Below are positions 1 to 10,954 of a DNA stretch of 64,000 nt, piece after piece (within the stretch, counting starts at the first letter, position 1; each line of letters opens with the position of its first letter). The position numbers were made by a program, and so were the translations under genes. Below the pieces are notes generated by a model. It did no database searches, was not told where the DNA came from, and saw only the letters and a program-made list of their open reading frames with translations. This stretch comes from Acanthamoeba sp. SK_2022b (Eukaryota > Discosea > Longamoebia > Acanthamoebidae): NCBI GenBank assembly GCA_027943245.1, contig JANDJZ010000092.1, positions 62,001 to 126,000 of the forward strand, read 5' to 3'.

Positions 1-568
1 TGCCCGAGTGGTGGCGGCCCTGGTGTGGCAGCCCGAGGTATCGCAGGAGCGATTTGAGGCCCTTGAGGTGGTGCTCGCGCCCGGGCTTGTAGAAGTGGGC
101 CACCTCCTCGCGCACGTTGATGAAGCGCTGGAGATGATATGGCACGTCGAGTCTCTTGGCTGCCGCCTCACCTCGTAGCTGCATGTCGAGATCCCAATCT
201 CCATCTGTCGCTACACAGATCAAATCCTTGTCGCCCATTTGCTGGAGTTCGTCCATGGCCTGAGCGAAGATGGCAAGACATTGCTTGAGGGGCTGGCCCT
301 GGTCGGCGAGTGTGGCATCGGTGATCCCAGTGAGCTTGGTGCAGAAGGCGGAGAGGTGACGATTCTCCTCCCATTCGGGGCGGACATACAGCTGGCGCTG
401 GGCGATGACCTTGGCCTCCTTCAAATCTACAACGGCCCAGGGGAATTCGATGATTTCGTGCTGCAGGCGAGTTGCATTCGAGGATGGGTTCCTCACCTCC
501 TCACATGTGGCCTCCAGGTCCAACACCACCACATAGCGATACGCTCGTACGCCCTCTGAAAAGGACAT
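1..568 (-). CDS. ERI1-like 3'-5' exoribonuclease, N-terminal part (runs off the window)
   Basis: One uninterrupted exon reads from the ATG at 568 to the window edge, about 189 residues. Residues 12-20 give the first DEDDh exonuclease motif (VVVLDLEATC, with the DxE metal ligands). The middle has CTKLTGITDATLADQGQPL, the usual segment between motifs Exo I and II, and VATDGDWDLDMQL supplies the motif II Asp. The end, LKSLLRYLGLPHQGRHHSG, matches the region just before the HxxxxD motif III, which lies outside the window. ERI1/3'hExo-family enzymes trim 3' ends of histone mRNA, 5.8S rRNA or small RNAs; which substrate applies here cannot be told. No SAP domain precedes the nuclease, so it resembles the short ERI2/ERI3-type form. 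The start is the first ATG, four codons before the conserved strand; an upstream exon is not excluded. Confidence 0.8.
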   Translation of the reverse strand, partial: MSFSEGVRAYRYVVVLDLEATCEEVRNPSSNATRLQHEIIEFPWAVVDLKEAKVIAQRQLYVRPEWEENRHLSAFCTKLTGITDATLADQGQPLKQCLAIFAQAMDELQQMGDKDLICVATDGDWDLDMQLRGEAAAKRLDVPYHLQRFINVREEVAHFYKPGREHHLKGLKSLLRYLGLPHQGRHHSG

Positions 569-1647
569 GTCCACCGCAACGCTTGGCCGGCCTCTGTTCC
601 TTCTCTCTGTTGGCCATCACTTCACCGAAGGAGCTTGTCCGAAGTCGTTTAATGGTGCCCCGTCGCGAAACAGGGATCAGGCCACGGGCGCTGCCTCATC
701 AACGACTCGTGCCGAAGGCCCCTCACGTCCTTGTTCGGGTTTTCGCCCAGCCAGAACCGGCCGCGACGGCGAGGACAGCTGGGACGAGCGGTGATGGCCT
801 TCCTGCTGGCCCTGTTGTCAACAGGGACAAGGGCCACTTCCCTGTCCTCCTGCGCCAATGGCAGGCGTGGCTGGGCCGACATGGACAAGGCCTAGTGCCC
901 TTGAGCAGTGGCGACAACGGCTGCCCGCTCGACGCGCTGCGTGGAACCACGGTGGAGCCCGAAGGCGATGATGGATGCGAGCTCAAGCCTTGCGTACACA
1001 CCACACACACACACACAGGAGGTGAGGTATTCAGCGGTTTTCGAGGGTCACAGTTCTGCGTGTGTGATACCGGTAATGGCCAAGAAGGTGACGGTGGCGC
1101 GATGGCCTGACGAGCTGAAGATAAAGGAGGCAAGGCTGGGCGTCTCACCGGTCGCGCTGCTGCTGGTGGTCTCAGGGATCGACGCGGCGGCGGAGCTGAT
1201 AAGTCGCCACTCGCGTGCTGCCTGCTTCAGTGCAGGAGTTACACCATTAGTGCAAAACTTTGATGCAATGTCATTGCTGGGGTGCAGACAATGAAGCCTG
1301 CATATGCATGACAGATGACAGTCCAGCATTAAACCATCAGCATGGTCCATGCATGAATAATTAAAATGCAAGGATGTTTTGAGAAGGTATGATGTGCCTT
1401 ACCTTGACAGAATATCAATCCTACTGCCAACTCAATGTCCTTGCAGTCCTAAGTGGTACTGTTGGAGAAGTGGCAACAGTACGCATTGTAACATGGGTGG
1501 AGGAAAATTGCTGAATATATTAGTTTACATCTTTCAATATGCATTAAAAAACGTTGTACGCCCAAACAAGGATTTAACCAGACAAAAAGCGCGCCAAAAA
1601 TCCGCCGCCAAAAGTTTCAATTCTCCATCCAAAGAAAGCTCGCGCTG
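569..1647. other. Intergenic stretch, no supported gene
   Basis: Overlapping open frames occur on both strands, but none shows a domain, a splice-consistent exon chain or conserved composition. A short CA microsatellite lies at about 1002-1018. From about 1300 the base composition becomes AT-richer. The segment around 1514-1553 (ATATTAGTTTACATCTTTCA and following) resembles 45698-45736 in island B, so a fragment of dispersed repeat is present. Confidence 0.6.
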
Positions 1648-4600
1648 ATGGAGCCGGCGACACGCAAGTATGAGCTGATTGTTGTCCACATCGAAGATGA
1701 GATGCATTCTGCTCTGCACGATCTCGAAGTAGTATCGGTCGATCAATTGGTAAAGGCAATCCTGGACCAAGTCGGTTCCGAGCAGAAGAGAACGGTTCAA
1801 CTCTTGGATCCAAAGACCGGTCTCTACTGCCCCCTCACCGACCTTCCAACCGACTCCAAGCTCCGTGTCTACATTTATCCGGCCGTCGAGTTCAAAGGTA
1901 TACGTTGTCCATCTTGATTCGATCATAAACCTAGCCAACCAGGATTGACTGCTAAAACGGCTGAGCCAACCTTCTACGATCAGTGGCCACTCCCTTGACT
2001 AAAGGAGAGAGCGGAACACGAAGTATGTTCATCTCAGGATCAGCTTCGGGGACACGCCAATCCTGGACAACCTATGACGAGGCGGTCAGCAAGCTTTCCG
2101 TTTCGGTGGGCGATTTCGGCTGGAGCGCAAGTAACCTCCGTAAAGTGGCGATGAGTGTCAGCTCTAAAACGCTGCTCACGACTCTTGAGCCACTTTTTCA
2201 TGTGCGGCCTCCCTTGCCTCAGTAAAACAACAACTAGTCACTAACACGTACCTTCAGCTCTTGGAGTGCGAAAGTGCACAGATCAACAGCTTGTGGAATG
2301 ACGCCATCACGACAAAGGCGGAGACTGACAGCGATAACGAGCACACCACCTTTGGCACTGCGGCAGCCATGTTGCTGCAGACGTTCGACGAGCTCGGCAG
2401 TCTCGCGGGCGCGAGCGAACTGACCTGGGCAAATCACTTCTATGGGCTCCTAACCCTTGGTGGGCACAGCTTGACTAGCATCCGCCTTGACGGGTACGTG
2501 TGGGTCTCGACTTGTCGCTGCTTATATGCTGCTTGACCCTCCCCTACCATGATGGATTTCGCACATACCAGAGACGTGCAATTGCAAGGCGCCCTTGCTC
2601 TCCCAAAGGGGAACAAGTTCGTACGACCAGACTTCTGTATCGGCCCAAAGGTGTCCCTGCCTCGTGATTGGGCCAAGCTACGTGCTGGCCGAGTGAGCTC
2701 CCCAATGGATATCGGTGAGTACAAATCGGATCGCTGCTTTGAAGACAAGTGGTACGCTATGGCATGTCGTGCATGAGTCATCATAATCTCAGTAACTTGG
2801 TAACTTAATGCGACATAGGGACCGATTGGTTTACGCCTCCATAATCTGCGTGCTTCAACAACTCGATATGCTCAACGCGGTCATCGCTGAAGCTGAGACA
2901 GCTAAGAAGACGAATCTCGAGTTCCCGGTGGCGTTCCCGATCGCGTTTAGCACGCACATGAGCGGCCGGACCTTCCGCCTCGCCTGCCTCTGGCATTCCA
3001 ATACAATCGAGGTGTGTCCTCTGCTCGAAATGACGATCAACAACAAGATCGACCTCAAGCGATGCTTCCTCATCCGGCACGAGGTCATCAAGATCGTACG
3101 AGCTGTAGGCAGTATGCTTGCCCGCCTCATCGAAGAGTTCCCTCGACTTCCTTCCCCACGCGCGGACCTTTGGTGGCGACGGTACTGCTGCAGTAAGGTC
3201 ACCAAAGGCAAGTACATTCTCTGCGACAGATGCGGGCGATGGTTCCACTGGAAGTGCGTCCAGATCGAGAAGAAGCCATCGGGCCCCTGGTACTGCTCCG
3301 ACTGCGCATCGAAGCCAAAGACACCAGATCTGCTTAAGGCCAGCGCTGAGCCGCGAGAGGACCGCGAGCCAGACAGCGATTACTCGCCGACACTCGCGCC
3401 ATCCCTCAATCCAATTCGTCGTCTATTTAAGGTAGGACAACTGCGCTGCTTCTGATTAAGTCATCAAACGCTGCTGCTGATACTGTCCGACCACACCCAG
3501 AACTCCCGTACCGAAGTATGGCTATGCGCCACAGCCAAAGGAAGCTTCGGGCGCCACGGAGAGCAGGTTGCGGTGAAGGTGCTGGACTCGCGTCAGCTTG
3601 CAAGGGATGAGGCCCACAAGCTCCTCCTGCTCCGGGAGGTACCAAACGTTGCGCAGCTTCTGGGCTCTGTCGAGGTCACAGTTGGTGACTCTACCCGGCC
3701 TGGCTTGGTGTTTCCGTTTTATGATACATCCGGTATGCCCAGTACTCTTTCTCCCCCCTCTCACGAGTGGTGCTGCTGATGCGCCTTTTCTGTGCAGGTT
3801 CAGCTCAGCTGGCTTCTGACCAGGCATTTGCAAAATACACCCAGCAACTTCTGCAGGTAGGGGCGTTGGTTTGTGATGATTGTGGTGGCGACGTAACTCA
3901 GATACCCTGCTCTTGGTGGCTCCTTATCTTTTAATAGGCGTTACAGAACATTCACCAGCGCGGAATCGTTCACTGCGACATCTCGCCCAACAACGTGGTC
4001 TTCACCACTATGCTGCCAGAGAGCGATGATTGTTCCACTGTCGTGCTTGACTTTGGCCTTGCGTTGCATGACACACCGCTGGGCGCCACCTGGTGGTCTT
4101 ACACTTCGGGAGTGGGCACCCGCTGCTTCATCGCTCCAGAATTGCGGCGGCCACCAGCCAACTGCACCCACAAGGTCGACGTTTGGAGCGCTGGGGTAGT
4201 AATCGCGTTTCAGGTGACTGCCCGCCTGCTTGACATGAACCCATCCTCCTTTCTGTGGTCCCCTTTAACTTGTGGTCGTGTCAGCTTCTCGGGCTGTGGC
4301 CAGAGACGGACGAAGAGGCAGAAGCAGTGGCCAAGTTGTCCTACACTAGCGCTATCGCCTGGGCTCAGCACCAGCACCAAAAACGATGGTATACACCATA
4401 AGAGCCAGCCCTCCTCCGGCACGACCAGCTAACCGTGCGGGCCACACTTGTTCTCCGCTCCTCCAGGTTCTGGAAGACTGCCCCTGGCCCTTTCCTCACC
4501 CCAGGCCGTTGGGCCTTTGTGCAGCAGATGCTAGCTGAACAGCCAGCAGAGCGTCTGGACGCAGCAGCTGCCCTGGCTGCGTTTGAGAGCAGTTGGTGGG

Positions 4601-4659
4601 CCTCTACTGGGCCTTACGCCCATAGAAGCTCTATTCCCTCGGCCTCCCTTGCCACTTAG
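1648..4659 (+). CDS. Protein-kinase-like protein with an internal PHD zinc finger
   Basis: About ten exons. Clear borders include 1648-1897, 1984-?, 2258-2493, 2572-about 2718, 2819-3431, 3501-3732, 3798-3856, 3938-4213, 4285-4388 and 4467-4659; reading phase is kept across most of them. The N-terminal part (about 85 residues, MEPATRKYELIVVHIEDEMH..) is unrecognised. A middle region contains KFVRPDFCIGPKV, reminiscent of the RPD-type segment before FunK1-like kinases and Crinkler-type nuclease modules (inference). A PHD-like finger follows (YILCDRCGRWFHWKCV ... GPWYCSDC). The kinase has a glycine-loop-like stretch, VAVKVLD lysine, HCDISPNNVVF catalytic loop, LDFGLAL metal loop and GTRCFIAPEL. 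The HxDISxxN form is typical of FunK1-like rather than classical kinases. It is probably catalytically able and chromatin-linked through the PHD finger, but no partner is visible. The second exon border and the exon 4 donor (2714 or 2718) are uncertain. Confidence 0.7.
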
Positions 4660-5345
4660 TGAAAGGCTCCAATTGCACGTTGTGGCCCGGGGAGATACTC
4701 GAGTGCGAACGAGCGACTGGCGATGCCCATCCACGAGGCCACGTGCTGCTGCTTGACCGGGTCGAGGTCGCCCAGCAGCACAGTGATGAGCACATCGATC
4801 GGGTCGTCGATGACCCGCGCTCCATGCCCGCCATGCTCATGTCGGCCACCAGCGCCCGGTAGAGCGCGAATCGCTCCCAGCCGATGCATTGGCCTAATAG
4901 CACGTTGGGCTTGTCAGCGAGGAACAGGAAAGCTTAGGCCATAAAGGTGCTGGCAACCAGCGACGGGCACGGCTCCTCGTCCGCGCGAATCGTGTGGCGT
5001 GCCACGCGCGCCGTGTCAATGAACGGGAGCCACGCGGCAAAGTTGGCCGGATCGCCCCACGGCGCTAAAGCACACCACGCGCAGCGTCGCCGTGTCGACG
5101 TCGCCGCCGATGAAGTCGAGCCTCTGGACGAGAACAGGGCCGCCGCCTTGGGCGTCGGCGGCTTGCTAGCTACCAACGCGGTTGGCTGAGCGCGGGAGCG
5201 GCTTGGTTGGCGGCGAGGATGAAGTTTTGGTGGGCGAGCGGAAGGTCTTGATTGGGAGCCACAGCCCCAGCTCCCTAGCCAGCACCCTGCGCAGCTCCAT
5301 GCCACTCACTTAGTCGAAGCCAACCTCGGCCAGCAGCGTGTTGGC
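4660..5345 (-). pseudogene. Remnant of a polyketide/fatty-acid synthase C-terminus: acyl carrier protein plus thioesterase
   Basis: Reading the minus strand from 5345, LLAEVGFD is followed by a TAA stop (5310-5312) and then VSGMELRRVLARELGLWLPI. This is a carrier-protein helix in which the stop sits exactly where the phosphopantetheine Ser of the GxDSL motif belongs. Further on, split over two frames with further stops (for example at 4934-4936), come LRVVCF..PWGDPANFAAWLPF and DKPNVLLGQCIGWERFALYR. These align with a type-II/terminal thioesterase whose GHSxG nucleophile motif reads GQCIG. The upstream part of the synthase is missing: at about 5350 the sequence switches abruptly to the AT-rich island. 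Several stops and at least two frame changes make a functional product unlikely. Confidence 0.65.
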
Positions 5346-5623
5346 GGCGATGACATGTGAGGCGGGGTGAGAGACTGACAGATAGAGTTGTTTGAGCTTA
5401 AGATACCTCATCAATTTTGCTTTCTTTAAAAAATATCTGGCTGCCAAATCAGAGCCCCTGGGCATTGAACTGACCTTGTGGCCAACTTGAAGGAAGCTGG
5501 CCATGGCCGCCACCACTAGCTTTTCTGTTGGCAGTAATGGCAATACCTTGTTCCCTCGACCTAGTGTCAAAGGATATTGTGAGAGGCCCTGTTAGAAGGT
5601 GATAATGTTGTGGAATTGTAGGA

Positions 5624-5681
5624 CAACAGAGTGTTCAGAAAAACACAATGTCACTTTTTAACAAACCTAAAAACTGGTGAT
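5624..5681 (+). repeat. Terminal-repeat fragment of a short inverted-repeat element
   Basis: Starts AACAGAGTGTTCAGAAAAA and continues through a stretch containing ATGTCACTTTTTAACAAACC. It matches the reverse complement of 43030-43084, the right end of the inverted-repeat element in island B, over nearly 50 bases including sub-terminal sequence. Only one end is recognisable here. Confidence 0.6.
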
Positions 5682-6964
5682 GGCAAGATTGAAGGTACAT
5701 GTACATGTGGACTTGGAGCACCAGATGACGGTCTATTCACAGGTGAAGAGTTATAACAAATTTTGGATGATCAGAGTCAGGGTATCTTGAGACATCCCTG
5801 CTTTTTCATAAGCAAATGGAAAATTACATGCAAGCATGGGGCACAGCTCCTTCAGTTCCATGATCTTTCCATCTACCATTGGAGGAGATCAGCCGTTGGC
5901 GCTGCACTGAGATGATTTTGCCAATCCAGAAGTCATCTGTAGTATCATCACTGTCTGGATGTACAGCAGCCCAGAGGCCAGGGGCAAAGTTGAAGTTTTT
6001 TACAGTTGGTGCAGTTCTGCTCTGCACAAGGCGCACACGAGTTTGCAGTCAGGTGAGTGAGCTGTCCTGTGGCGCAGCAAGTTGAGGGTGTGGGGAGAGT
6101 CCATCAAAGATGGCAGTATCACAGACAGGGTCTAAAGATGACAGGGTTGCTTCATGCAGCTCAAAGATCAGCCATTATCAGCTGCAGTGAATAGAGGTTC
6201 CCAGCAGTTGTCATGTAGGTCTTGAATGACATCCAAGGGTAAGGGCAAGGGAAGGATTTTAATGGTACATCAAAAGATTGCTTGTAAACCTTTGGGACTG
6301 GATCTGAGTAGCTTTACAGGTTCAGACCATGCACCTTCAGTATGATATGCCTTATTTCTCAACACTGAGCTATGGTCAGCATCCCTGAAGAAGTGGAACA
6401 CATGTGGAACTGAGTGTCCCTCAAGGCCATTGAGGTGAGGGCTGAGCCAGCTCTTCCAATCCCAAACAGTGTCAATGTGATGAAAAGTTGGAGCGGCGCC
6501 TTCCCTTTGTACAGTGCACCAATGGCCACAGAGAGGGAAGAGATTGTAGTGCTGGGGTGTGAGCAGGAGTGTGTCGCAGCCTCAAAGAAGCTAGCAACCA
6601 GGCCACAGTGGCTGCTTGTGGTGGAAGGAGTAGTGTGCCCAACAGTAGTTTACTGGTGTAGTGTCTCCAGGTTGAAGCAGCGAGGGAGCTGTTCAGCAGG
6701 GATGTGGCAGTGTTGGGCCAGCCTGTTGGGTGGATCTCTGGCTGCCTACTTCCATCTGCAGTTGTGGCCAATAAAAGTGTGGGTCAAAGTGGGGATGAGC
6801 TGGAGCTTGACTGGAAGGACAGCCCTTGTCTATCTACACAAAGGTGCACCCTGTGGTGGAGATGCTGTCACCCCTCTGGCTTTTTCTTGCCCGTAACATG
6901 TACAAAACAGGCATGTCAACACAAAATCAAACGCAGTTTTTTGTTTTGTTCTTGTTGAAACAAA

Positions 6965-7546
6965 ATGGCAATGATGAAAGAGGCGATGAGCTGGCTGGAG
7001 GCCAACAACATGTCTGATTTGAACTCTAGCCTGGCTGATGCCAGGTTTATCAACATTGATTCTATTTGCACTATCACGGAAAGGTATGTCTTGCTTTTCA
7101 TTTCAATGAATACAAACTAATTGTATTTAGTGATGCAGTTGAGATTAGCTTGAATCTGGGCTTGTGGCAGCACTTGCTCCTTGCCATAAGCCAAATGAAA
7201 GAACCACTGCCATCAGCAACCACATTTCCCACCACACCTCCTCTGTTGGCAACAGCATTTCCCACTGATGGCTGGAAGAGTGCATTGTGAGCAAAGCTGG
7301 CTGAGATTTGCCCAAATGGAAGCTTGTGTTGAGCTGCAGCAACACCCAGAAAAGCTAGAACAGCTTTTGGACAAGAAGCTGCAGGAAAAAAGCTTCACCA
7401 TGACCAACGTCGAGATTGAGGAAATAAACAGCATTTCAATTGATGAAGTAGCTTCCCTCCCTTCTTCCATTGATGTTTCCCTCTCCACTTTTCAAGAACA
7501 AACACTTGACAGCATTGATAATACTAATCTTTATCTCCAGGCTTGA
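6965..7546 (+). CDS. Candidate two-exon small gene inside island A, function unknown
   Basis: An ATG at 6965 opens MAMMKEAMSWLEANNMSDLN.. up to a good donor (AAAG|GTATGT) near 7084. If joined to an acceptor at about 7278 the phase is kept and the frame runs to the stop at 7546, with residues such as HPEKLEQLLDKKLQEKSF and VEIEEINSISIDEVASL. The product would be about 130 residues, mostly helical and acidic. No family is recognised. The putative acceptor has a poor pyrimidine tract, and the surroundings are repeats, so this may equally be a remnant of an element-borne gene. Confidence 0.25.
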
Positions 7547-7767
7547 ATATGGAAGCAGACATGGTCAACGATGAAGAAGTTGCCCACTTGAAGATTGAAG
7601 ACTGCTGTTGACAAAGAACAGTGCATAATGTTCCCAATATGAAGATCCAGATGATGTTGTAGAAGATGAAGGGGCTGGTCAAGGCACACCATCAAGTTGA
7701 TGGTGTATGCGTCACTGTCGTTAGTTGCAAAAAGTGGGGCAAAAAACAATTTATAGGATTCAAGTAA

Positions 7768-7945
7768 CAATGACTCTTTTGACAATGTGCACTTTTTATG
7801 GAATTCCATAAAAAGTGCAAAAAAAAACACACTTAAATCTGTAAAGGCCTAAAAAAAGCTTCAAATTCTTCACACTGCGGTAAAACAGTGTTGAAAATTT
7901 GATGTTTTGACAAAATGTATTGGTCAACATAACTAACTAAGTTAC
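7768..7945. repeat. Copy of an island-shared repeat
   Basis: Contains ACTCTTTTGACAATGTGCAC, an AAAAGCTTCAAATTCTTCAC-like block, GGTAAAACAGTGTTGAAAAT and AAAATGTATTGGTCAACATA. The same order of blocks, with small insertions and substitutions, occurs at 42450-42620 inside the inverted-repeat element of island B. Confidence 0.7.
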
Positions 7946-9324
7946 AGTGCTTAGCCCAAGGAGTTGTGAGACCTGTTTGATGTGCTGGAAGAAGAGGAAG
8001 AAGAGTAGGGAGCTTGAGGCTGTGAGCACTGTGAAGGTGCATAGCCAGGATGATGTTGAGCATGTCCCCATCATCCAGGCTCTTGACTAAAAAGCCAAGA
8101 AGCCAGTTGGTGTGGGAGCCAACATTGGTGGCACTGAGTGGAGGAAGAGAGAGGAATAATGCCATGGTAGAGGGCAGGGGCAAGCAAGAGGTAGAAGGTG
8201 GGTTGTACAACATGTGGACAGGTCTGGCATTCTGTCCAGGAAGGTATGCACAAGGAGCAGGTAGTTCAAGGCTGTTGAGAAGGTAGTCATAGAGTGGCAG
8301 AGGCAGGGGTATGTGGTCATTTCAAGGACAGAAAGGAAGGTCAGTGCATTGCAAGCCGATTCCTTGCACATTGAAGATAGGGATGTTATGAAGGAAGCAA
8401 TCTGGTGCAGGAATGCAGGAAGGCTGCAGGCACCAGATGCTCCTCATGTCCACAGAAGAGTGAGAAAAGATGGCAACTGAACAGCCACTAATGTGAGGGC
8501 TAGGGGAGGAGATGGTATTGGTATAGCAGATGGGAGAGTAGTGGAAGTGGATTACATGGAAGAGTAGGAGAGAAGTGGACCTGGTTGAAAGGTTGATGGC
8601 TCTAGCAAGATGTTTTGTATCTTTGCACCAATGCACATCAGTTCTGAAACTGATTTTTTAATTGGGCAAACCTATGTTTAACAAACTCATTTCCACCCAA
8701 TGGTGTTTACTCTCTGACCAACTCATGGAGCTTCTGGCCTATGATCTTGTTGAACCCATCTTCTCCCAGTCTTTTAGCACTGGTCGTCATTCTCCACAAC
8801 CTTGCCAATTTCAAACAGCGAACAAAGGCAACCAAAAAAAAGGCAGTACCTTTGTGCACATCATACATCTGTTGTTTCTCCTTGCTGTAAGGCTGGATGT
8901 CTATCACTCCTGCAAGCTTCAGATGTAGAAGCTTCGTCCTCTCTTTATGCAGGTCTTACTGAGTCACAGCAGACAACATTCACCATCCAGACAATGTCTG
9001 TGTGCTGTTAAACCAGCCCTCTTCCTTTAAGCTGAAGGTTAATGGTTATAATGTTTGCATTACCACATCTTTTAAGGTGTCACTCCTGTCAAGTTTACAT
9101 CTTCATACATATGCCCATCCTCATTTCTCACACACCATCTCTTGCCCCCCCCCCTGCTAGGTGTAAGGTTGAAATGGATCAGAGCAAAAAGGATATTTGA
9201 TCTTAGTGGAAGATTTCCTGTCCACAACTCTGCTGGCCATGTGACCACCACACTTGTGGCTAACTTCGTTTTTTGAGATTGTGGGTGACAAGGTTGGGAA
9301 AGGACCTGTTTCTCAATCTACACA

Positions 9325-10065
9325 CATAATGGAAGTCATACATAGTGATGTGTGTGGGCCAATATGTCCCTCATTCTCTGGCAAGACCTACTTTGTCACA
9401 TTTAATGATGACTTCTCTTGATATGCTACAGTTTACCCAATCAGCAGGAAAAGCAATGCACTAGGATGTCTTAAGTACTTCCTCAGTGTTAATCATGCCT
9501 CTGGCCTGTGCCTGTGTCTCCATACTGATCATAGTGGTGAATATACTGGTCATGCATTTGCTCAGTTTCGTCATGACCATGGCATTATCATACACCCACA
9601 GAGCCCTATACTGCTGAGCTTAATGGAGTGGCAGAACGGTTTAATAGGACTCTACTAGACATGGTTAGGCCCATGCTTCATCATGCATGCCTGCCTCCTG
9701 CCTACTGGGCTGAAGCTGCCAACACTGCATGTGCAATTTATAATGCTTTGCCACATACTCAACTTGACAGGCTGCGCCCATACGCATTTGGGGAGGGGAA
9801 GGCCCACTTCTTGACAACCTACATATCTTTGGGTGCTAAGTATACATCCATACCCCTGGTCAAAAACAAGACAAACTTGTGGGCATATATCTCAGCCTGC
9901 ACTGCAACAGCTCAAGTTATCAGGTATATTTGGGCACAGAGCGCACCACCAGAATTACATGCAATGTGGTGTTTGCCAACAATGAGATGGTCACTACTGG
10001 CAGTGCCACTGACCTACTACTTGTTGATAACTTGCCTGACACCTCAAGGCCAAAGACCATTGTGA
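9325..10065 (+). mobile_element. Degenerate Ty1/Copia retrotransposon, integrase region
   Basis: Translation around 9330-9600 gives HSDVCGPICPSFSGKTYFV, an in-frame stop near 9420, then LCLHTDHSGEY. After a one-base frame change near 9606 it gives YTAELNGVAERFNRTLLDM followed by PAYWAEAANTACAIYNALPH. The two Asp and one Glu of the integrase core (DVCGP, TDHSGEY, AELNG) and the NGVAERFNRTL signature are diagnostic for Copia. The segment after the core (CNSSSYQVYLGTERTTRITC, then VVFANNEM) is in yet another frame. A stop and at least two frame changes mean it is dead. No reverse transcriptase or LTR pair was identified. Confidence 0.8.
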
Positions 10066-10397
10066 CCCTTGGTTATGCAATTGTGTCTGGCTCAACTGCA
10101 TGTCCAGCCACAGGTGCTGCCAGTGGTGTTGGGGAGGGGTCTGTGGTGTCTGCCTCATCCAATGCCAGTGTTGTTGGTGGCCTACACAGCACAAGTACCC
10201 CTGCAACCAGGAGCTGTGTGGCTAGCAACTGCTCAGAAGGAGGGACAGGCAGGTTGACACTGGCTGCCATACTCCAATTGTCAACACAATTGCAGTCAAC
10301 AGGATGCACTCAATTATCACCAAGATAGACAGGTGTAGGTGATGTATCAACATAATTATGTAGTACACCACACCCATACCACAACATCACTTTTACA

Positions 10398-10460
10398 CTT
10401 TGGTGATGGTGTGGTGGTGTGGTGATGGTGTGGTGATGGTGTTGTGATGATGTTGTGGAG
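10398..10460 (+). repeat. TGGTG/TGATG-rich microsatellite
   Basis: Imperfect tandem units of GGTGATGGTGTGGTGATGGT type, within the AT-rich island just downstream of the Copia remnant. Confidence 0.7.
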
Positions 10461-10954
10461 ATGTTGTGGTGTATAGGGCTTGGTGGGAGGCATATTGCTG
10501 ACCTGTCTGGGGAAAACATCATCATCGCACTCCTAGCAGCAGCGATTGTTGGTGTCAGAGCCTGGCTGTGTAAAGTCCTCCAGATTGACTGCTCTCCCAG
10601 ATCTGCCATGATGAGGTTGTATAGTAAGGGGAAGTTCAGTGAGTGTAGCACTGTGGGCCCATGCAGAGACATGCAAGTGGGAGTAAAAAGAACAGTGATT
10701 TTATTGAGACCAATGTACTATTTATATATCATTGTTTAGCTGAAGAGGTGGTTAGCTGAAGCATATGGCTTGGCGAAGTAAGTAGATTGGCGAGTTGATG
10801 AGGTATGCAGGCCAGCATGTTCATTGCTGTCAGACATATAAAACGTTCAGAGATTTACCAGTGATAAACAAGGTTCGCCAGCCAAAGATAGAATATAGAT
10901 GTCGTGGTGACAGATAGAATGAGTGTTGATACACAACCACTCACACTTTTCCTT

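Noticed and set aside
472..1148. Overlapping frames on both strands downstream of the ERI1-like gene
   Set aside because: No splice-consistent chain, no motif, and the plus and minus frames exclude each other.
7833..8636. Minus-strand frames of about 100-126 codons in island A
   Set aside because: They overlap repeat blocks that recur in island B with frame-disrupting differences, so they are repeat sequence rather than genes.
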